This document shows positions 45,309 through 56,617 of a stretch of 64,000 bases of DNA, one piece after another. The notes under the pieces were generated by a model. That model worked only from the letters and a program-made list of their open reading frames with translations, was not told the origin of the DNA and did not search any database. Made by a program: the position numbers and the translations under genes. This DNA is from Pollenia angustigena. Its lineage: Eukaryota > Arthropoda > Insecta > Diptera > Polleniidae. Where the stretch lies: contig OV884060.1 in NCBI GenBank assembly GCA_930367215.1, positions 176,091,253 through 176,155,252 of the forward strand, written 5' to 3'. Each line of letters opens with the position of its first letter. The stretch's first letter is position 1.

Positions 45309-46168
45309 ATCTATATCTGCTATGGTTTTAGTCGTTTTTAATTAATTTAGCAGAGTGTGCTTTATATGGGGCCTACAGTTAATGATGGACCTACCATCAC
45401 GAAATTTATAAGTGTGATTTCTAGTGCTATAAAACCGTGAAGTATTAAATTTTATTCTGATAGCTTATTTGTTACGGTTTTAGGCGTAAAAACAGTTTTT
45501 CGGGAGTAGGGTTTATATGGGCCCTTGGATAAATTGCGGACCAAAATGTACGAAATTTCACAGTTTTATTTATAGTCCTAAAAAACTGTGGCGTGCCAAA
45601 TTTTGTTATGATACTAAACTTTTTTCCGGGAGTAGGGTTTATATGGGGCATATGGTAAATTATGGTCCGATCTTCACGAAATTGTACAGGGTGATTTCTA
45701 GTCGAATAAAACGAATGTTTGCAAAATGTTATATCATTCCGTACATTATTCCACAATTAATGTTAGTTTTTGTAACAAAATTATCAATTTTTTAAGGTGG
45801 TGGTTCCCCATTTTGATTCATAGCTCTGATCCTACAGAACCTCTTTTGCTGGATTTAAATCCCTAACTGCTTAGGAAAACGAAAAGCAATTTGACACCAA
45901 GTTTGTTTATTTCTGTTGAGTTTTTCGAAAGTGAGAGTGTTTTCAACAGACAGAAAGACGGACAGACAGACGGACAAGGCTAAATCGACTTAGAATTACT
46001 CAAGGAGCCAGAATATACTTATATACTTTATGGGATCTGAGATGAATAATAAAAAAGTTTCACACGGAATGACAAACTTAGTTTACCCTCTTCACAACTA
46101 ATTGTGGTGGAGTGTATAAAAATGTCGAAAGACAGAGGCGTAGATTGAGTTATAAATTTGTCAAGGCA

Positions 46169-46427
46169 AATCGATGGTTTTCTTCCGCAACCTCGTAATT
46201 CAAAAACAACTACTTTTCAGGAGAGACAAAATACTCTTTTTTTACCAAATATTTTAAACTTTTTGCTATATATTCCTTAATAATCCAAGAATTAATGAAA
46301 AATTCCGATGTTCCGCCAAACAAAAAAATTGCAAAATTGTAAGGCGGTATTTACGGATTGCTTTTCAAGTTAAAACAAAAAATCTGAAAAAATTGAGTTA
46401 CGTGGTTGCGGAAGAAAACCATCGAAA
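46169..46427. mobile_element. ~257-bp hairpin MITE
   Basis: CGATGGTTTTCTTCCGCAAC at left mirrors the right end, continuing CGTAA-TCAA. TSD short or unclear (AAAT on both sides possible). Confidence 0.75.
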
Positions 46428-47080
46428 TGCATACATTTTTGAAGTGTGGAGTGAATTTTGCTTATATAAAATCGAGTGTACAAGAAAAATATCATATTTA
46501 TTTCGTACATTTCGCAAGAACCTTTAGTTCTTTAGTAAGAACAACAATCTATTATCAACTATAATTCCTACTTAAAATCGACAACATGTTGTCTAGTCTT
46601 ATAAAACTTAATAGGAACAAATTTCACCAAAATAATTAGCCATGTCACAGAGTAAAATTTCTATCGAAAACGGAATGGGAACGTAATAGACGTTTTCTTT
46701 ATCTGAAATGCCAAAAAACTATTAAAACACACTTTCTATCAATAAACAAATATGATTTCTTCGATTGCGAACGGAATTGTACTGTGTGAAATGGCGATGA
46801 AAAAAATTCACAGTTCATCCGCTGCTTTCCAGCACCACCTGCTCCAGAACCTGAGATAGTGAAGGTAGCAAATGAAAACACGCTACATTATTATACATAG
46901 TTACGGTTTTAGGGATAAGAAAGCCGGAACGTTTTGCTGGCTCTTTTGTGAAGCTTTGGAGTAAAACTCCAAAAAAAAAACAAAGCATTATGTTGACAAA
47001 ATAAATCAATTCAGTAATATAAAGTATGACGCTACTCAGAAACTGGAGTGTAACGACAAATGAGAATGTCTTATACAGAC
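46428..47080. other. AT-rich stretch, nothing recognised
   Basis: Minus-strand ORFs near 46700-47009 show no known motif; 'agcaccacctgctccagaac' is a brief GC-richer patch. Confidence 0.4.
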
Positions 47081-47084
47081 ATTA

Positions 47085-47453
47085 AGCCCTTATGACACTA
47101 CATTTTTTATTCATTGAATTGATATAGATTTGACAGAAAGAAACAGTAAATGTTAGAAAGAGCAAACTATAGTACATGTAAACAAAGTTTTTTTTATTAT
47201 AGTTTTGTTTAGTTAATGAAATATTGTCAACTTTTTGTTTATGAGAAACATTGAAACGAAACAAACAAAAAGCGGTAAATCGCTGAATTTGGCTATAAAC
47301 CGCTAATTCAGCAACACTTTTGATATTTCAAGCTTGAAATGTAAATTTTAAGTTAAACAACTCTTTGAACTTGGTAAATTTCTCTATTACATTATATTTG
47401 TACTGTTCACCAAAACTTAAACAATGCACTAAAAATGTAGTGTCATAAGGGCT
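47085..47453. mobile_element. 369-bp PIF/Harbinger-type MITE
   Basis: AGCCCTTATGACACTACATT at both ends, inverted, with TTA on both sides (47082-47084, 47454-47456). Confidence 0.9.
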
Positions 47454-47679
47454 TTAGCAAGCACTCCACAAGCAGGAATACTTAACGAATAATATGAATG
47501 ATGATTGAATAAATGCGTTTACATGTTATAAGTGTAATTGAACAATAACTTTACAGCATAGTTTTGATAATTGTTTGGAAAAATCTTCGAATGACGTAAA
47601 TATTGTTTGTGCTATCATGTGGCATCATGTTATTTCATTGCTTGATGTTTAATGGCATCACAAAAAGAAATTGTAAAGA

Positions 47680-47800
47680 CCCAATAAAAAATTTCATAAT
47701 TTTGCGAAGCACTAATGGTACATTTAAAAAAAAAGCGCACAGGCATGCACTACGCAATAGGAACTACAGAGATGCAGTAAAGTAAGTGAAGGAACTCTTC
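47680..47800 (+). mobile_element. Family-C MITE, truncated copy 3
   Basis: CCCAATAAAAAATTTCATAA and 'ttgcgaagcactaatggtac' match copies 1 and 2 up to 'actctt'. The right two thirds are missing. Confidence 0.75.
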
Positions 47801-47832
47801 AGCTGCCACATTTATTTCGTCGCTCAGTTCAC

Positions 47833-47963
47833 GCAGAGAAAAAAATATGGTTCGACATGGTTACGGCAACAACACTATGTTTAATGTAACAATATATTGT
47901 TGTCGTACACAAATAATTGATATTTTTATTTACAATAAAACATAATTTTAAAGTTTTGTTATT
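47833..47963 (+). repeat. Left end of an ACACAG-type element
   Basis: GCAGAGAAAAAAATATGG and 'acggcaacaacact' resemble the ends of the elements at 28831 and 54948; no partner end identified. Confidence 0.4.
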
Positions 47964-48362
47964 TGTGTTTAATTCCCAATTTTTATTCTTGATAAAAACA
48001 CTGAAATTTATTGCTGAAGGGATAAGCTATTCCTATGCGCATTTCACTGGTTGCTTAGGCCAGATCATCAGGAAACTTCATCTAAAAAGATTTTAGAAAA
48101 ACTAAAGATATTTAACCAAATAAAACTGTTAAGCGTATAAGAATTATAAGCAATAGCTCTACTTGTAACAATATCAAAGTTTAAACAAAACACATCAACA
48201 ATAAACAGTGAGTTTATCTCATCTTACATTCCCCACTACAATTGATTTTAATTCTTCCAACATTAATTGTAGTTGTAAGTACGTTAAGAAAAAACAAAAT
48301 GAAAACAAAAACAACCTGCAATGCATGTTGCCAGCTTAAGTTTTTTTAAGCCGTGCACTTGC
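47964..48362 (+). repeat. Family-A dispersed repeat, complete copy
   Basis: All landmarks of the 27468-27870 copy in the same order, from TGTTTAATTCCC to GCCGTGCACTTGC. Confidence 0.85.
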
Positions 48363-48737
48363 ATAATAAATATAAACAATATTATAGTTACTGTAAACAT
48401 ATCAATGTTGAACGCAATTATAAATTTGAGTATTGTTGCTCGAAAAATAATTATTTTTCTAACAACTAAATTATGATAACTTTCAAAACATATTGTATTA
48501 CTCACAATCATATCCTGATATCTAATAGCCATAACATGATAACTTTCTATACATTTATCATATTATGTTTAAGATGCAATCAAACTATTTTTACTCTAAT
48601 CATATTATGTTAGCGCCATTTGTAAAATAATTTTGAATAAGTTGTGTCGTTTATTTTATATGTATTTAGCGGTTTATTAATTTAAAGATAAATTCCCATA
48701 AAAAATAAGTTTAAAGAAATTAAAAAAATTAAAATAT

Positions 48738-49296
48738 TAGCGGAGTTCATACAGTATTATGGTGTTTTCTTTTCTACAAAAAATGTGACATTTTATTTAA
48801 AAAAAAAATGCAAATTGGTGTATGTTTCTTAAAAATTTTGCCCCCGTAAAGGATGGCTTGCTTTATTCTAAAAAACTCACCCTTTTCGGGAGTTAAATTT
48901 TTAAGAAACAGACACCAAATTGCATTTTTTTAAATAAAATGTCACATTTTTTTGTAGAAAAGAAAACACCATTAGTTATTTAATAGTGCAAATGCAAAAT
49001 ATCGTCGTTTTGTTGTTAAATCCAACAACAAAACACACCGAGATTTCGTTATATTTTATGAAAGTGATACGATATTTCAAACTATGGGCTAGGCTAGGTA
49101 TTTAAACTTTGTCACTACGTTAAAAAATCGGAATTCATCAATTTTTTTTCAAAAATTTTTAGAAACATGTAAATAGCATTTAAAATTAGGCAATATGGCA
49201 TCAACATCTCAAAATCGGAAAGGACATACGCGGTAGCCCATGAAAACCACAGATTTTGCATTTGCTCTTTTGCAAGCCTTCTATTGAACTCCGCTA
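48738..49296. mobile_element. TIR element with an internal hairpin
   Basis: TAGCGGAGTTCA at left and its inverse at right. Inside, 48760-48848 and 48887-48973 form ~88-bp arms ('ggtgttttcttttctac', 'aatgtgacattttattta'). 'gcaaatgcaaaat' is mirrored at 49250. Noncoding. Confidence 0.75.
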
Positions 49297-49388
49297 TTTA
49301 ATCTACAAAAGGAAAAATTATAAAAAGCCACAAAATAAAAAATCGATGAAAACAATTTTTTATTTATTTTTTATTTTTATGACAGTTT

Positions 49389-49530
49389 GATTGCTTCTTA
49401 ATTTATTATGATTAACCTGATGATAATATGATTACTTCTTAGCTTATTATGATAAACATGACAATAATATGATTAATTTCTTAGCTTATTATGATTCACA
49501 TGATAATAATATGATTGCTTCTTAACTTAG
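49389..49530 (+). repeat. 41-bp minisatellite, ~3.5 units
   Basis: Units of GATTGCTTCTTAACTTATTA, TGATTAACATGATAATAAT; the step is 41-42 bp. Related 'aatcatattatg' words occur at 48500-48620 and 50430-50560. Confidence 0.8.
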
Positions 49531-50834
49531 TACTAGTGTTCGCCTAATGGTCAAAATTCGACCATTAATATTTATGTACATATGAAGAAAACATCGCACA
49601 TCTAAGTATATATGAATTAAAATGTTTCGAGCATTTATTTTTTCCGTCTTAGTGGATCGATTTGGCGAGGGAGCAACCTCCGGTTCATATTTTATCTTCT
49701 ATGTGAGTTAATTTAATTTTGTAAGTTCAGTAAAAAAATAACAATTGAAAAACAAAAAAGTATCAAAAAGTATCCTTTATAGATTGTCATCCACACAGGA
49801 CATTGCATGTTTAATTCTATGTTTCTATGTCTAATATTAACGAAAATGAACGAAAATTCAAAAAGTTCCAGATGAAAAACAGAAAGTATCAACATTTTTC
49901 ATCTTATAGGTTTTCATTCACTCGGGACCCTGCATCTATAATTTTATGTTGATAATTGCAATTTTAAAGAAAATTTAAAATTATCACATGCAGCACGGAA
50001 AAGTAAAATAAAGAAATTTAATTTTCCGTATTTCTCCTTTTGATACTTTTTTCTCCCCATAGAAGTTCGGTTGACAAACAAAGAAAGAAAGCGTTCTTTT
50101 AATTGTTCCGATTTATACATAAGATTTATATAGTCGAAATATTCGAAAAGCGGTTTCTGAAAAATGTTGAATAATCGACCACCCTATTTTTTTATTATTT
50201 GATAATTGAAAAAAACAAAATTTTTATTTATGAGTTCTGCATATGTGTTAGTAGCAAATTTAAAAGCTTATAACTCTGAAATTATTAAACAATTTTAATA
50301 AAATATATATTGTGCACTTCTGTGAGTAAACGCCTTTCAAATGGTGTATATTTTGTTCAAATCGGTTGAAATACAGATGAGGAAAGTGTTCTTAACTGTT
50401 TTGCCTTACCCGATTTATATATAGATGATTAACAGAATAATAATATGATTAAGGGAAAAATATTATGATGTCATATTATGAGTATATTTAGTCATAATAT
50501 GATTCAATAATAATCTTAATATGGTGACTACAATCATGAATCTTATATAATATGTTGGTCTTGGAAAATGTTTACCACAACATTGCGTGTTGTTCTTAAT
50601 GGAGAACTTTGTATGAGGCTCCCCTGTATAGAGCCTGAATGAGTAAGATGAGTGTTGGCGGTGTGCCTTCGCACATTGCATTATAGTTGGGGAACAATTG
50701 CAATTGAATAAATTTTGTATTGTAATATTGTCGTATGCTTAGGCGTTATTGCTAAGTAATATTTAAGATCGGCCTGGACGGCTTTCTATTACTTTTTTGA
50801 ACAAAATTAAAAAATAGGAGATAGAGGGAAAACC
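49531..50834. other. AT-rich stretch, no gene supported
   Basis: A direct near-repeat 'aaaaagtatc' / 'cacwcrggac...tgcat' occurs near 49750-49960. Short ORFs unsupported. Confidence 0.4.
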
Positions 50835-50957
50835 TCCATTCTACAGACTGTTCGACTGTGATTCGTATGCTGTTGACGTGGTCAACGTAAGCGCCAGCTT
50901 GCTCGTGGTAAGGTCAAGTTCTGGCACGGTAGCAAGACGATTCGTGATGATATGTGC

Positions 50958-52128
50958 GGCTGTAGGAAATATCGCCCAAAGAAAAATGGCCCAAAAAAAA
51001 TAATGAAAAATCGCCCAAATGAAGAATCGCCCAAAAGAACATGAAAAATAACCCAAAAAGTTATATATGAAATTTTGCCCAAAAGAAACGAAAAAGAGCC
51101 CAAATTGAAAATGAAAAATGACCCAAAAAGAAAAAACGAATTTTTTCCCAAAAAAGAAATTAAAATTTACCAATTTTGCAAAACAGCGTTTATTATTCAT
51201 ATAAATTTAGTAACTTACAAATGTAAGAGAAAAACATGTTTTATTATGGTCACAACCAACAAAACTATTTTTAATGATTTGGTTAAATTAAACATAATAT
51301 GGTCAACATTTTTTTAAAAATGGTTTTGTTGTTTTTTCTCTGGGTGCATATATTAAACTTATAACGAAAACACTTTTGGGCGCAAGGATTATATCCCCTA
51401 TGTTGTAACAAATACCGGCAGCGCTTACTAAAGCTTTTCGGCATAGCCGGCCTTCGGCCAGGCGCAAGGATTTTCTGCTTTATGGTATAACAAGTACCGG
51501 TTTCGCTAAGTAAAGCTTCTAAAATCTGCCTTGTTTCCGAACGAAGGCCGACTTCGCAGATAAGCTTTAGTTATCGAAGCCAGTATTTGTTATACCATAG
51601 AGGAGAAAATCCTTGCGACTGGCCGAAAGCCGGCTGGGCAGAGAAGCTTTAGTTAGCGAAGCCGGTTTTTGTTATACCATAGAGGAGAAAATCCTTGCAC
51701 CCGGCCGAAGGCCGGCTTTGCAGAGAAGCTTTAGTTAGCGAAGCCGGTACTTTTTTTTATCAAAGAGGCCGGCTATGCTTTCGAGTTTGTAAGCTATGCT
51801 TTCGAGTTTGTCCACGGAGACTATGTCACTGGACGTTATGACATGCCACCTTTTTGCAATATGTCCCGTTATTTTTATAAATAACATTTAGGAATTCGTC
51901 GTATAGTAATAATGAATGATTTAGACAAATAGTATGCCCGAAAAAATGGGCTATTTTTCATATAATATTTAAAAAACGAAAAATCAGCCAATTGTAACGA
52001 AAAATAGCCCAACAATTTTGGATCACTTTTCATATGAATTCAGGCCCAATTTTACATGGAATTTTTTTGGGCGATTTTTCATTTATTTTTTTTGTGCCAT
52101 TTTTCTTTGGGCGATATTTCCTACAGCC
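50958..52128. mobile_element. Comb foldback element (subfamily 3)
   Basis: The first 33 bp at both ends are identical, starting GGCTGTAGGAAATATCGCCC. A perfect 9-bp duplication GATATGTGC lies at 50949-50957 and 52129-52137. Arms consist of ATGAAAAATCGCCCAAA words (CCC instead of CCCC). The core carries the 82-bp satellite in two opposite orientations. The empty-site sequence is visible in the related LINE near 63882 ('gatgatatgcgctatgat'). Confidence 0.92.
51365..51780. repeat. 82-bp satellite, head-to-head array
   Basis: About two units run forward (GGCATAGCCGGCCTTCGGCC, AAGGATTTTCTGC) to ~51530, then about three run reversed (AAGCTTTAGTTAGCGAAGCC, CGGCCGAAGGCCGGC). The junction is at 'aaaatctgccttgtttccg'. 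Confidence 0.85.
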
Positions 52129-52409
52129 GATATGTGCAATTAAATTGTTAAACATGCTATGAAGAGTGATTTCTCTCCAGTTTCCATACTCTGACAGATT
52201 TCTTTTCTTGGGAGTTTTAACGTCAATGGCCTCATTTTGTTTCTCGTGCAAACCTTCTGTTTCTCAGAAGTTCAATACAAGAGGCAAAAATATTTTGGTA
52301 CTGATAATAGGCATGGCTTTCAGTATCTTGAAATGTTATCCATGTCAGGAGCTTTTTCATTCCGCAATGCTTTTATACGTCGACTTCTCTTTTCATCTCA
52401 GCTAAAGTT

Positions 52410-52535
52410 TTCAAAAGGATTTTGGCTAAAAGTTATTTGTGATTATAACTGATATTAACATTCAAACCATTTTAATGAAATAATAAAAAAAAGGCAGTCA
52501 GTCGGCCAGTTACCGGTTTCGAGTACATAAGTAAC
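52410..52535. other. Short non-repeat spacer
   Basis: Includes 'agtcagtcggccagttaccgg'; nothing recognised. Confidence 0.3.
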
Positions 52536-52681
52536 CGTTTTAAACATAAACTCCCATATTCATTAAAAATATTTTTGATTTATAAAAGGTTTATTGAACA
52601 AATTTTCATAGGAAATCTGTTGAATAAACATTTCCTAATCAAAAATATTTTTTTATGAATATGGGGGAAACTATTTACACT

Positions 52682-53607
52682 GGCGGTGCGCAAAATGACC
52701 CCAGGAAATATGGCCCCAAAAGGAAAATGAAAAACGGCCCCAAAATTTTACATGAGACACAACAACACGCAATTTTGGCGCAATTTTTTTGTTTTTTTTT
52801 TGGGGTTATTTTTCATTTTTTCGTTAGGGTGTTTTTGCATTTTAAGTGGAATGAAAAATGACCCCAATATCAAGTCATGAAAAATGGCCCCAAATAAAAT
52901 CACAATTTTTACTTTGGGGCTATTTTTCATCTACTAATAAAAAATGCAAGTTTAAAGAAATGAAAAATCACCCCAAACATTTTTACACAAATTTTATAAA
53001 ATTCTATGTAAAAGTTTCTAGGGATAACATAAAAAACCAGAATTCTTATACCAAAGTAGAGAAAATCCTTGCCGGTTATGCAGAGATGCTTTAGTGAGCG
53101 AAGCCAGTGTTCGTTATACCATAGAGAAGAAAATCCTTACGCCCGGCCGAAGGCCGGCTATAACGTAGAGCTTTAGTAAGCAAAGCCAGTGTTCGTTATT
53201 CCATAGAGAAAAAAATCCTTGTGCATGGCCGAAAGCCCAACCGTGCTATCAATCGTACGATTTTTAAAATCAAAACTGTATAATTATCCGGATTTTGAAA
53301 TCGGTATTCTAAATTTGGGATTTTAGTTTTGGGCATATGAACTCCACCGAAAATGTTTAATGTCACTTTCTTTGTGTTCTTTTTTGGGGTTAAAATTTAT
53401 TATAAATTTTGAGGTGATTTTTCATAATGAAGAATTACCCTAGGGTCATATTTAATTTTATTTTTAGGGATATTTTTCATTTTTTTGGGGTAATTTTTCA
53501 TTAAAAAAATGGGGCCATATTGCATTATGAAAAATAGCCCCAAATTTGGGGTCAATCTTCATTTATTTTTTGGGGCCATATTTCCTGGGGCCATATTTCG
53601 CAGCGCC
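52682..53607 (-). mobile_element. Comb foldback element (subfamily 2, copy 2)
   Basis: GGCGGTGCGCAAAATGACCC and inverse of GGCGCTGCGAAATATGGCCC, flanked by ATTTACACT and ATTTAAACT (9 bp, one mismatch). Reverse-oriented sister of 21430-22595: the single-copy part 'aatcgtacgattgatagc' and the CCCC-word arms correspond along their length. About 240 bp shorter because it has fewer 82-bp units. Confidence 0.9.
53045..53240 (-). repeat. 82-bp satellite, ~2.5 units
   Basis: Reverse orientation: 'gcgaagccagtgttcgttat', 'accatagagaagaaaatcct', CCGGCCGAAGGCCGGC. Confidence 0.85.
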
Positions 53608-53629
53608 ATTTAAACTAGCCTCTATATTG

Positions 53630-54914
53630 AAAACTATATCCACTATAAACTAAATATAAAAAACTTATTTGCTGATTTCACAACACAAGTGATTGAAAGT
53701 GTAATAAAGTTTACATGAAAAACGCTCCAAAAACCGAGTGCTCTTCATATAAAATTTACTAGACGTTAAATCACTTGTGTTAGGAACACAGTCCATTATA
53801 AATTTTTACGCTAAGAAAACCCCGCTGCCTTGTCCTCCACTCCACTTTGTGAAATTTTATGCATTAATTAGAGCTAGTGGTTGGTATCCCAACGACATTC
53901 ACTTTTTTCTATTTATTCAAATATCAAAAATTATAGCGAATACATTGATAGATTAGATACTTCGACAAATGGCACGTGATTATTCAAATTTACCTTAACA
54001 TTGGAAAATATATTTAAATATTGTTGTTATAGTGTAAAAAAATAAAAGTAAAATTGCTGAATATAAAATTAATATCGGTTTTCTATGCTACTTTTTCTTT
54101 TTTTTTTAATTTTTAAGGCTGGTCATTGACTTCTTAAATATTTTTTTATGTTTCTTTTTTTTTTTTTTGCAAACTTTGTGACATTTATTGCTTATTTTGC
54201 TTTTAAAGAAAAACAAAGAAAATGAAAAAACTGCTTAATTATTGAAAATTTGTTGGGTTGAATGTGTGTGACATTTTATTTGTTGCAAATTTAAGTGCAT
54301 ATTAAAGTGGGAATTGTGATATTTTTAAGTGTATTTACTATGAAATGAGAGTAAAGTGAGCGTAAAAAATTTAAAATATTTTACTACTTGACATTTATTG
54401 GGCGATTAGCAAAAGAAAAGGTGTTTCTCTTATAGAGTCAGGGGAAATTAGCACTTGAGAAATTCTGTATTTAAGACTAAAGGTTTACAAAAGATCAAGT
54501 ATATAAATAAATCTTAGATATAGAGTGTGTGGGTACGCCACCACTGCAGCTAACTCTTTATGAACAAAAATAGTTAAATTAAAAAATAAAATGGTTAAAA
54601 ATGTCTTAATGTTGACTATAAAAAAAACTTAAAATTGGCATCAAAAATAGTGGGTATTCAAAACTGTGCGATTTTTTATTCTTACCGTTTGTTATAAACA
54701 AATTTCGCCTTTAGTTTACATTTTACCACCTTTCTGGCAACATATAAAAACCAGCTCATTTTGTTAAGCCGATGAACGAATCAAACCAATTTCAAAAACC
54801 ACGCTTAGAAGTGACGAGTGTTCCAATTAACGTATTCTGCATTGATCGAACTGACCTTGCAACAAGTGGTTTTGTCAGAATAAAATACTTATTATAGCTT
54901 TATGTCTAGCATGG
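53630..54914. other. AT-rich stretch, nothing recognised
   Basis: AACACAAGTGATT and its inverse (53682, 53770) make a loose hairpin. No gene or other repeat seen. Confidence 0.4.
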
Positions 54915-54947
54915 GGTTGCCAGAAACTAAAGTTAAAATAACTGGAC

Positions 54948-55665
54948 ACACAGAAAAAAATAATTTTCATATTTGAATACGAAAATCGCATATTTGATAA
55001 AAAAAATTTTTAAATTTTCTGCGATGACGATTTTTGCATTATTTATAAAAAAGTTTGTAGGTATAGTTGTTGAATTTTTAGTCAACAACCAAGTTTATTG
55101 AATCAATAAAAAAAGTTGTTGCCCAAAATAATATTTTTCAACAAAATGTTTGCGTGATTTGTTAAAATAAATTGTTGGAAATGTTGAATAATTCAAATAA
55201 AATGTTTATCGAATCTTTATTTATTAATGATGATGTGCTTGATTCCCAATTTTTTTCCTTTTTAAATATATACACAAAAATTTATTATGGGGGGATAAGC
55301 TAGTTCCTATGTGCATTTCGCTGGTTGCTTAAGCCAGATCATCAGAAAACCTTTTTCTAAATACTTTGGCAAAACTAAAGATATTTAACCAAATAAAACT
55401 GTTAAGCGAATGAGAATTATGACCTATTATAAAATGGACAAGAGTTGTAAAAATACTGTTTTAACGTTGATTCAAATATTTGTTTTATTGAATATCAAGA
55501 AATATTTAAATATTTCATTATTAAATATGCTTTATTGTGTGCTATTTTGCAAAGTGTATATTTGATAAATTCTTTCATTGCATTAAACAAAAAGTTTGTT
55601 GAACAGAAATTATATTTTTAACAAACTGTGTTGTTAAAAATTTTCTTGAGATATTTTTTTCTGTG
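54948..55665. mobile_element. ACACAG-type element in family F, split
   Basis: ACACAGAAAAAAAT at left, ATTTTTTTCTGTG at right. TTGTTGAA/TTCAACAA words recur inside. A family-A fragment interrupts it at 55234-55432. Confidence 0.65.
55234..55432 (+). repeat. Family-A repeat, 5' half
   Basis: TGTGCTTGATTCCC, 'gggataagctagttcctatg', 'ttgcttaagccagatcatca', 'aataaaactgttaagcg'; the remainder is missing. Confidence 0.75.
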
Positions 55666-55939
55666 CAATATTAAAAATTTGCCTGGATTTTGAAAAACTA
55701 ACTGGACAATTTAAAAATACACATTTAATTTTTTATATACGTAAGAATTAAAACTCAGTCTTACATCATATTAGATATCGTCACCTAAAATCTAAGGGGC
55801 CATAAATAACAAAGATATTCAAATAATTAGTTGTGATGTACTTTGTATTTATTATAGCACCAGGGAAGCCGTAAATATGCAGTTGCATGTTTTTCCTTGT
55901 GCATCCGAAGAAGGCAGAAACAATATTTTCAACAATAAA

Positions 55940-56480
55940 TCCCAGTGTTTTTACCAAATATGAAAAATTGAGAACTTAGCACGACATACAGAAATCTAAT
56001 TAATAATTAATTTTGTATTCCCAAAAATAACTTTGATAATATACTTGCATGTGCCGAACTGGCAAATTGTTTTTTTGTTGTTTTCTTACAAAGACAATAA
56101 AATTAAGCAATTTGTTTTTTAATTTTGTTTGTCCTTTTTACCCACTTACAACTACGATTCGAGTCGGAAATTGTAGGGGAATGTTTGAAAAGCTAAACTC
56201 ACTGTTTATTGTTGGTGTTTTGTTTAAGCTTTGGTATTGGTACAAGTAAGACTTATTCGCTTTCAGGGTTTAATTTGTATAATATCTTTGGCTTTTCTAA
56301 AATCTTTGGAAAAGGTTTCCTGATGAGCTGGCCTAAGCAACCAGTGAAAAGCGCATAGAAGCTAGCTTTACATCAACAATAAATTTCAGTGTATTTACCA
56401 ATTATGAAATATTGGAAATTTAACACGTGATACAGAAATCTTTTTAATAATAAATTTTCTATTCCCAAAAATAGCTTTAA
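55940..56480 (-). repeat. Family-A repeat, inverted, with tandem end
   Basis: Inverted core 56043-56430 ('cccacttacaactacgattc' to 'aataaatttcagtgtattt'). The end segment 'aacaataaat.ycagtg...tacagaaatct' occurs twice, near 55945 and 56385, as a partial tandem. The ORF at 56049-56249 is an artefact. Confidence 0.75.
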
Positions 56481-56617
56481 AAACATTTTAAACCGTTTCA
56501 GAGTTTATTATGGATTTTGTAATCGATTTGTTTGAGCATATATTTAGCATATTTAACTTTTTGGAAATTTATCTTTACCGGTTTTGTAGTTTATGTATGT
56601 ATATTTAGTATATGTAT

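Larger units (their letters stand above)
40193..46115 (-). mobile_element. Family-T repeat, inverted, split by a TE nest
   Basis: Tail at 40193 (AAGTTAGAGTGCTATATTCG and stem GCTGTGCCGAA) and head at 46115 (inverse of ACTCCACCACAATTAGTT). Repeat material at 40260-40684 and 45317-45800 ('ggtttatatgggg', 'tcttcacgaaatt'). The halves join cleanly when the insert 40685-45308 is removed. ORFs at 45472-45795 translate the repeat on both strands. Confidence 0.75.
50835..52290 (-). pseudogene. Non-LTR reverse transcriptase fragment, split by a comb element
   Basis: Minus strand 52290-52138: 'HEKQNEAIDVKTPKKRNLSE', then 'YGNWREITLHSMFNNLI', the first RT block (pattern 'PKKG...NWRGITLL'). It continues after the comb insertion with 'RLATVPELDLTTSKLALTLT', TAYESQSN, matching the order in the LINE at 62690-64000. 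Same family as that LINE, older and shorter. Split at GATATGTGC, which is duplicated around 50958-52128. Confidence 0.8.
52536..53625. mobile_element. Small MITE split by a comb element
   Basis: AAACTCCCATATTCAT and AAAAATATTTTTGATT at left mirror 'aatcaaaaatattttt', 'atgaatatggggg' at 52620-52670. The right terminal bases lie beyond the comb insertion (about 53608-53625). Confidence 0.55.

Noticed and set aside
46699..47009. Possible host exons on the minus strand
   Set aside because: Frames are short, lack splice-site support and show no recognisable domain.
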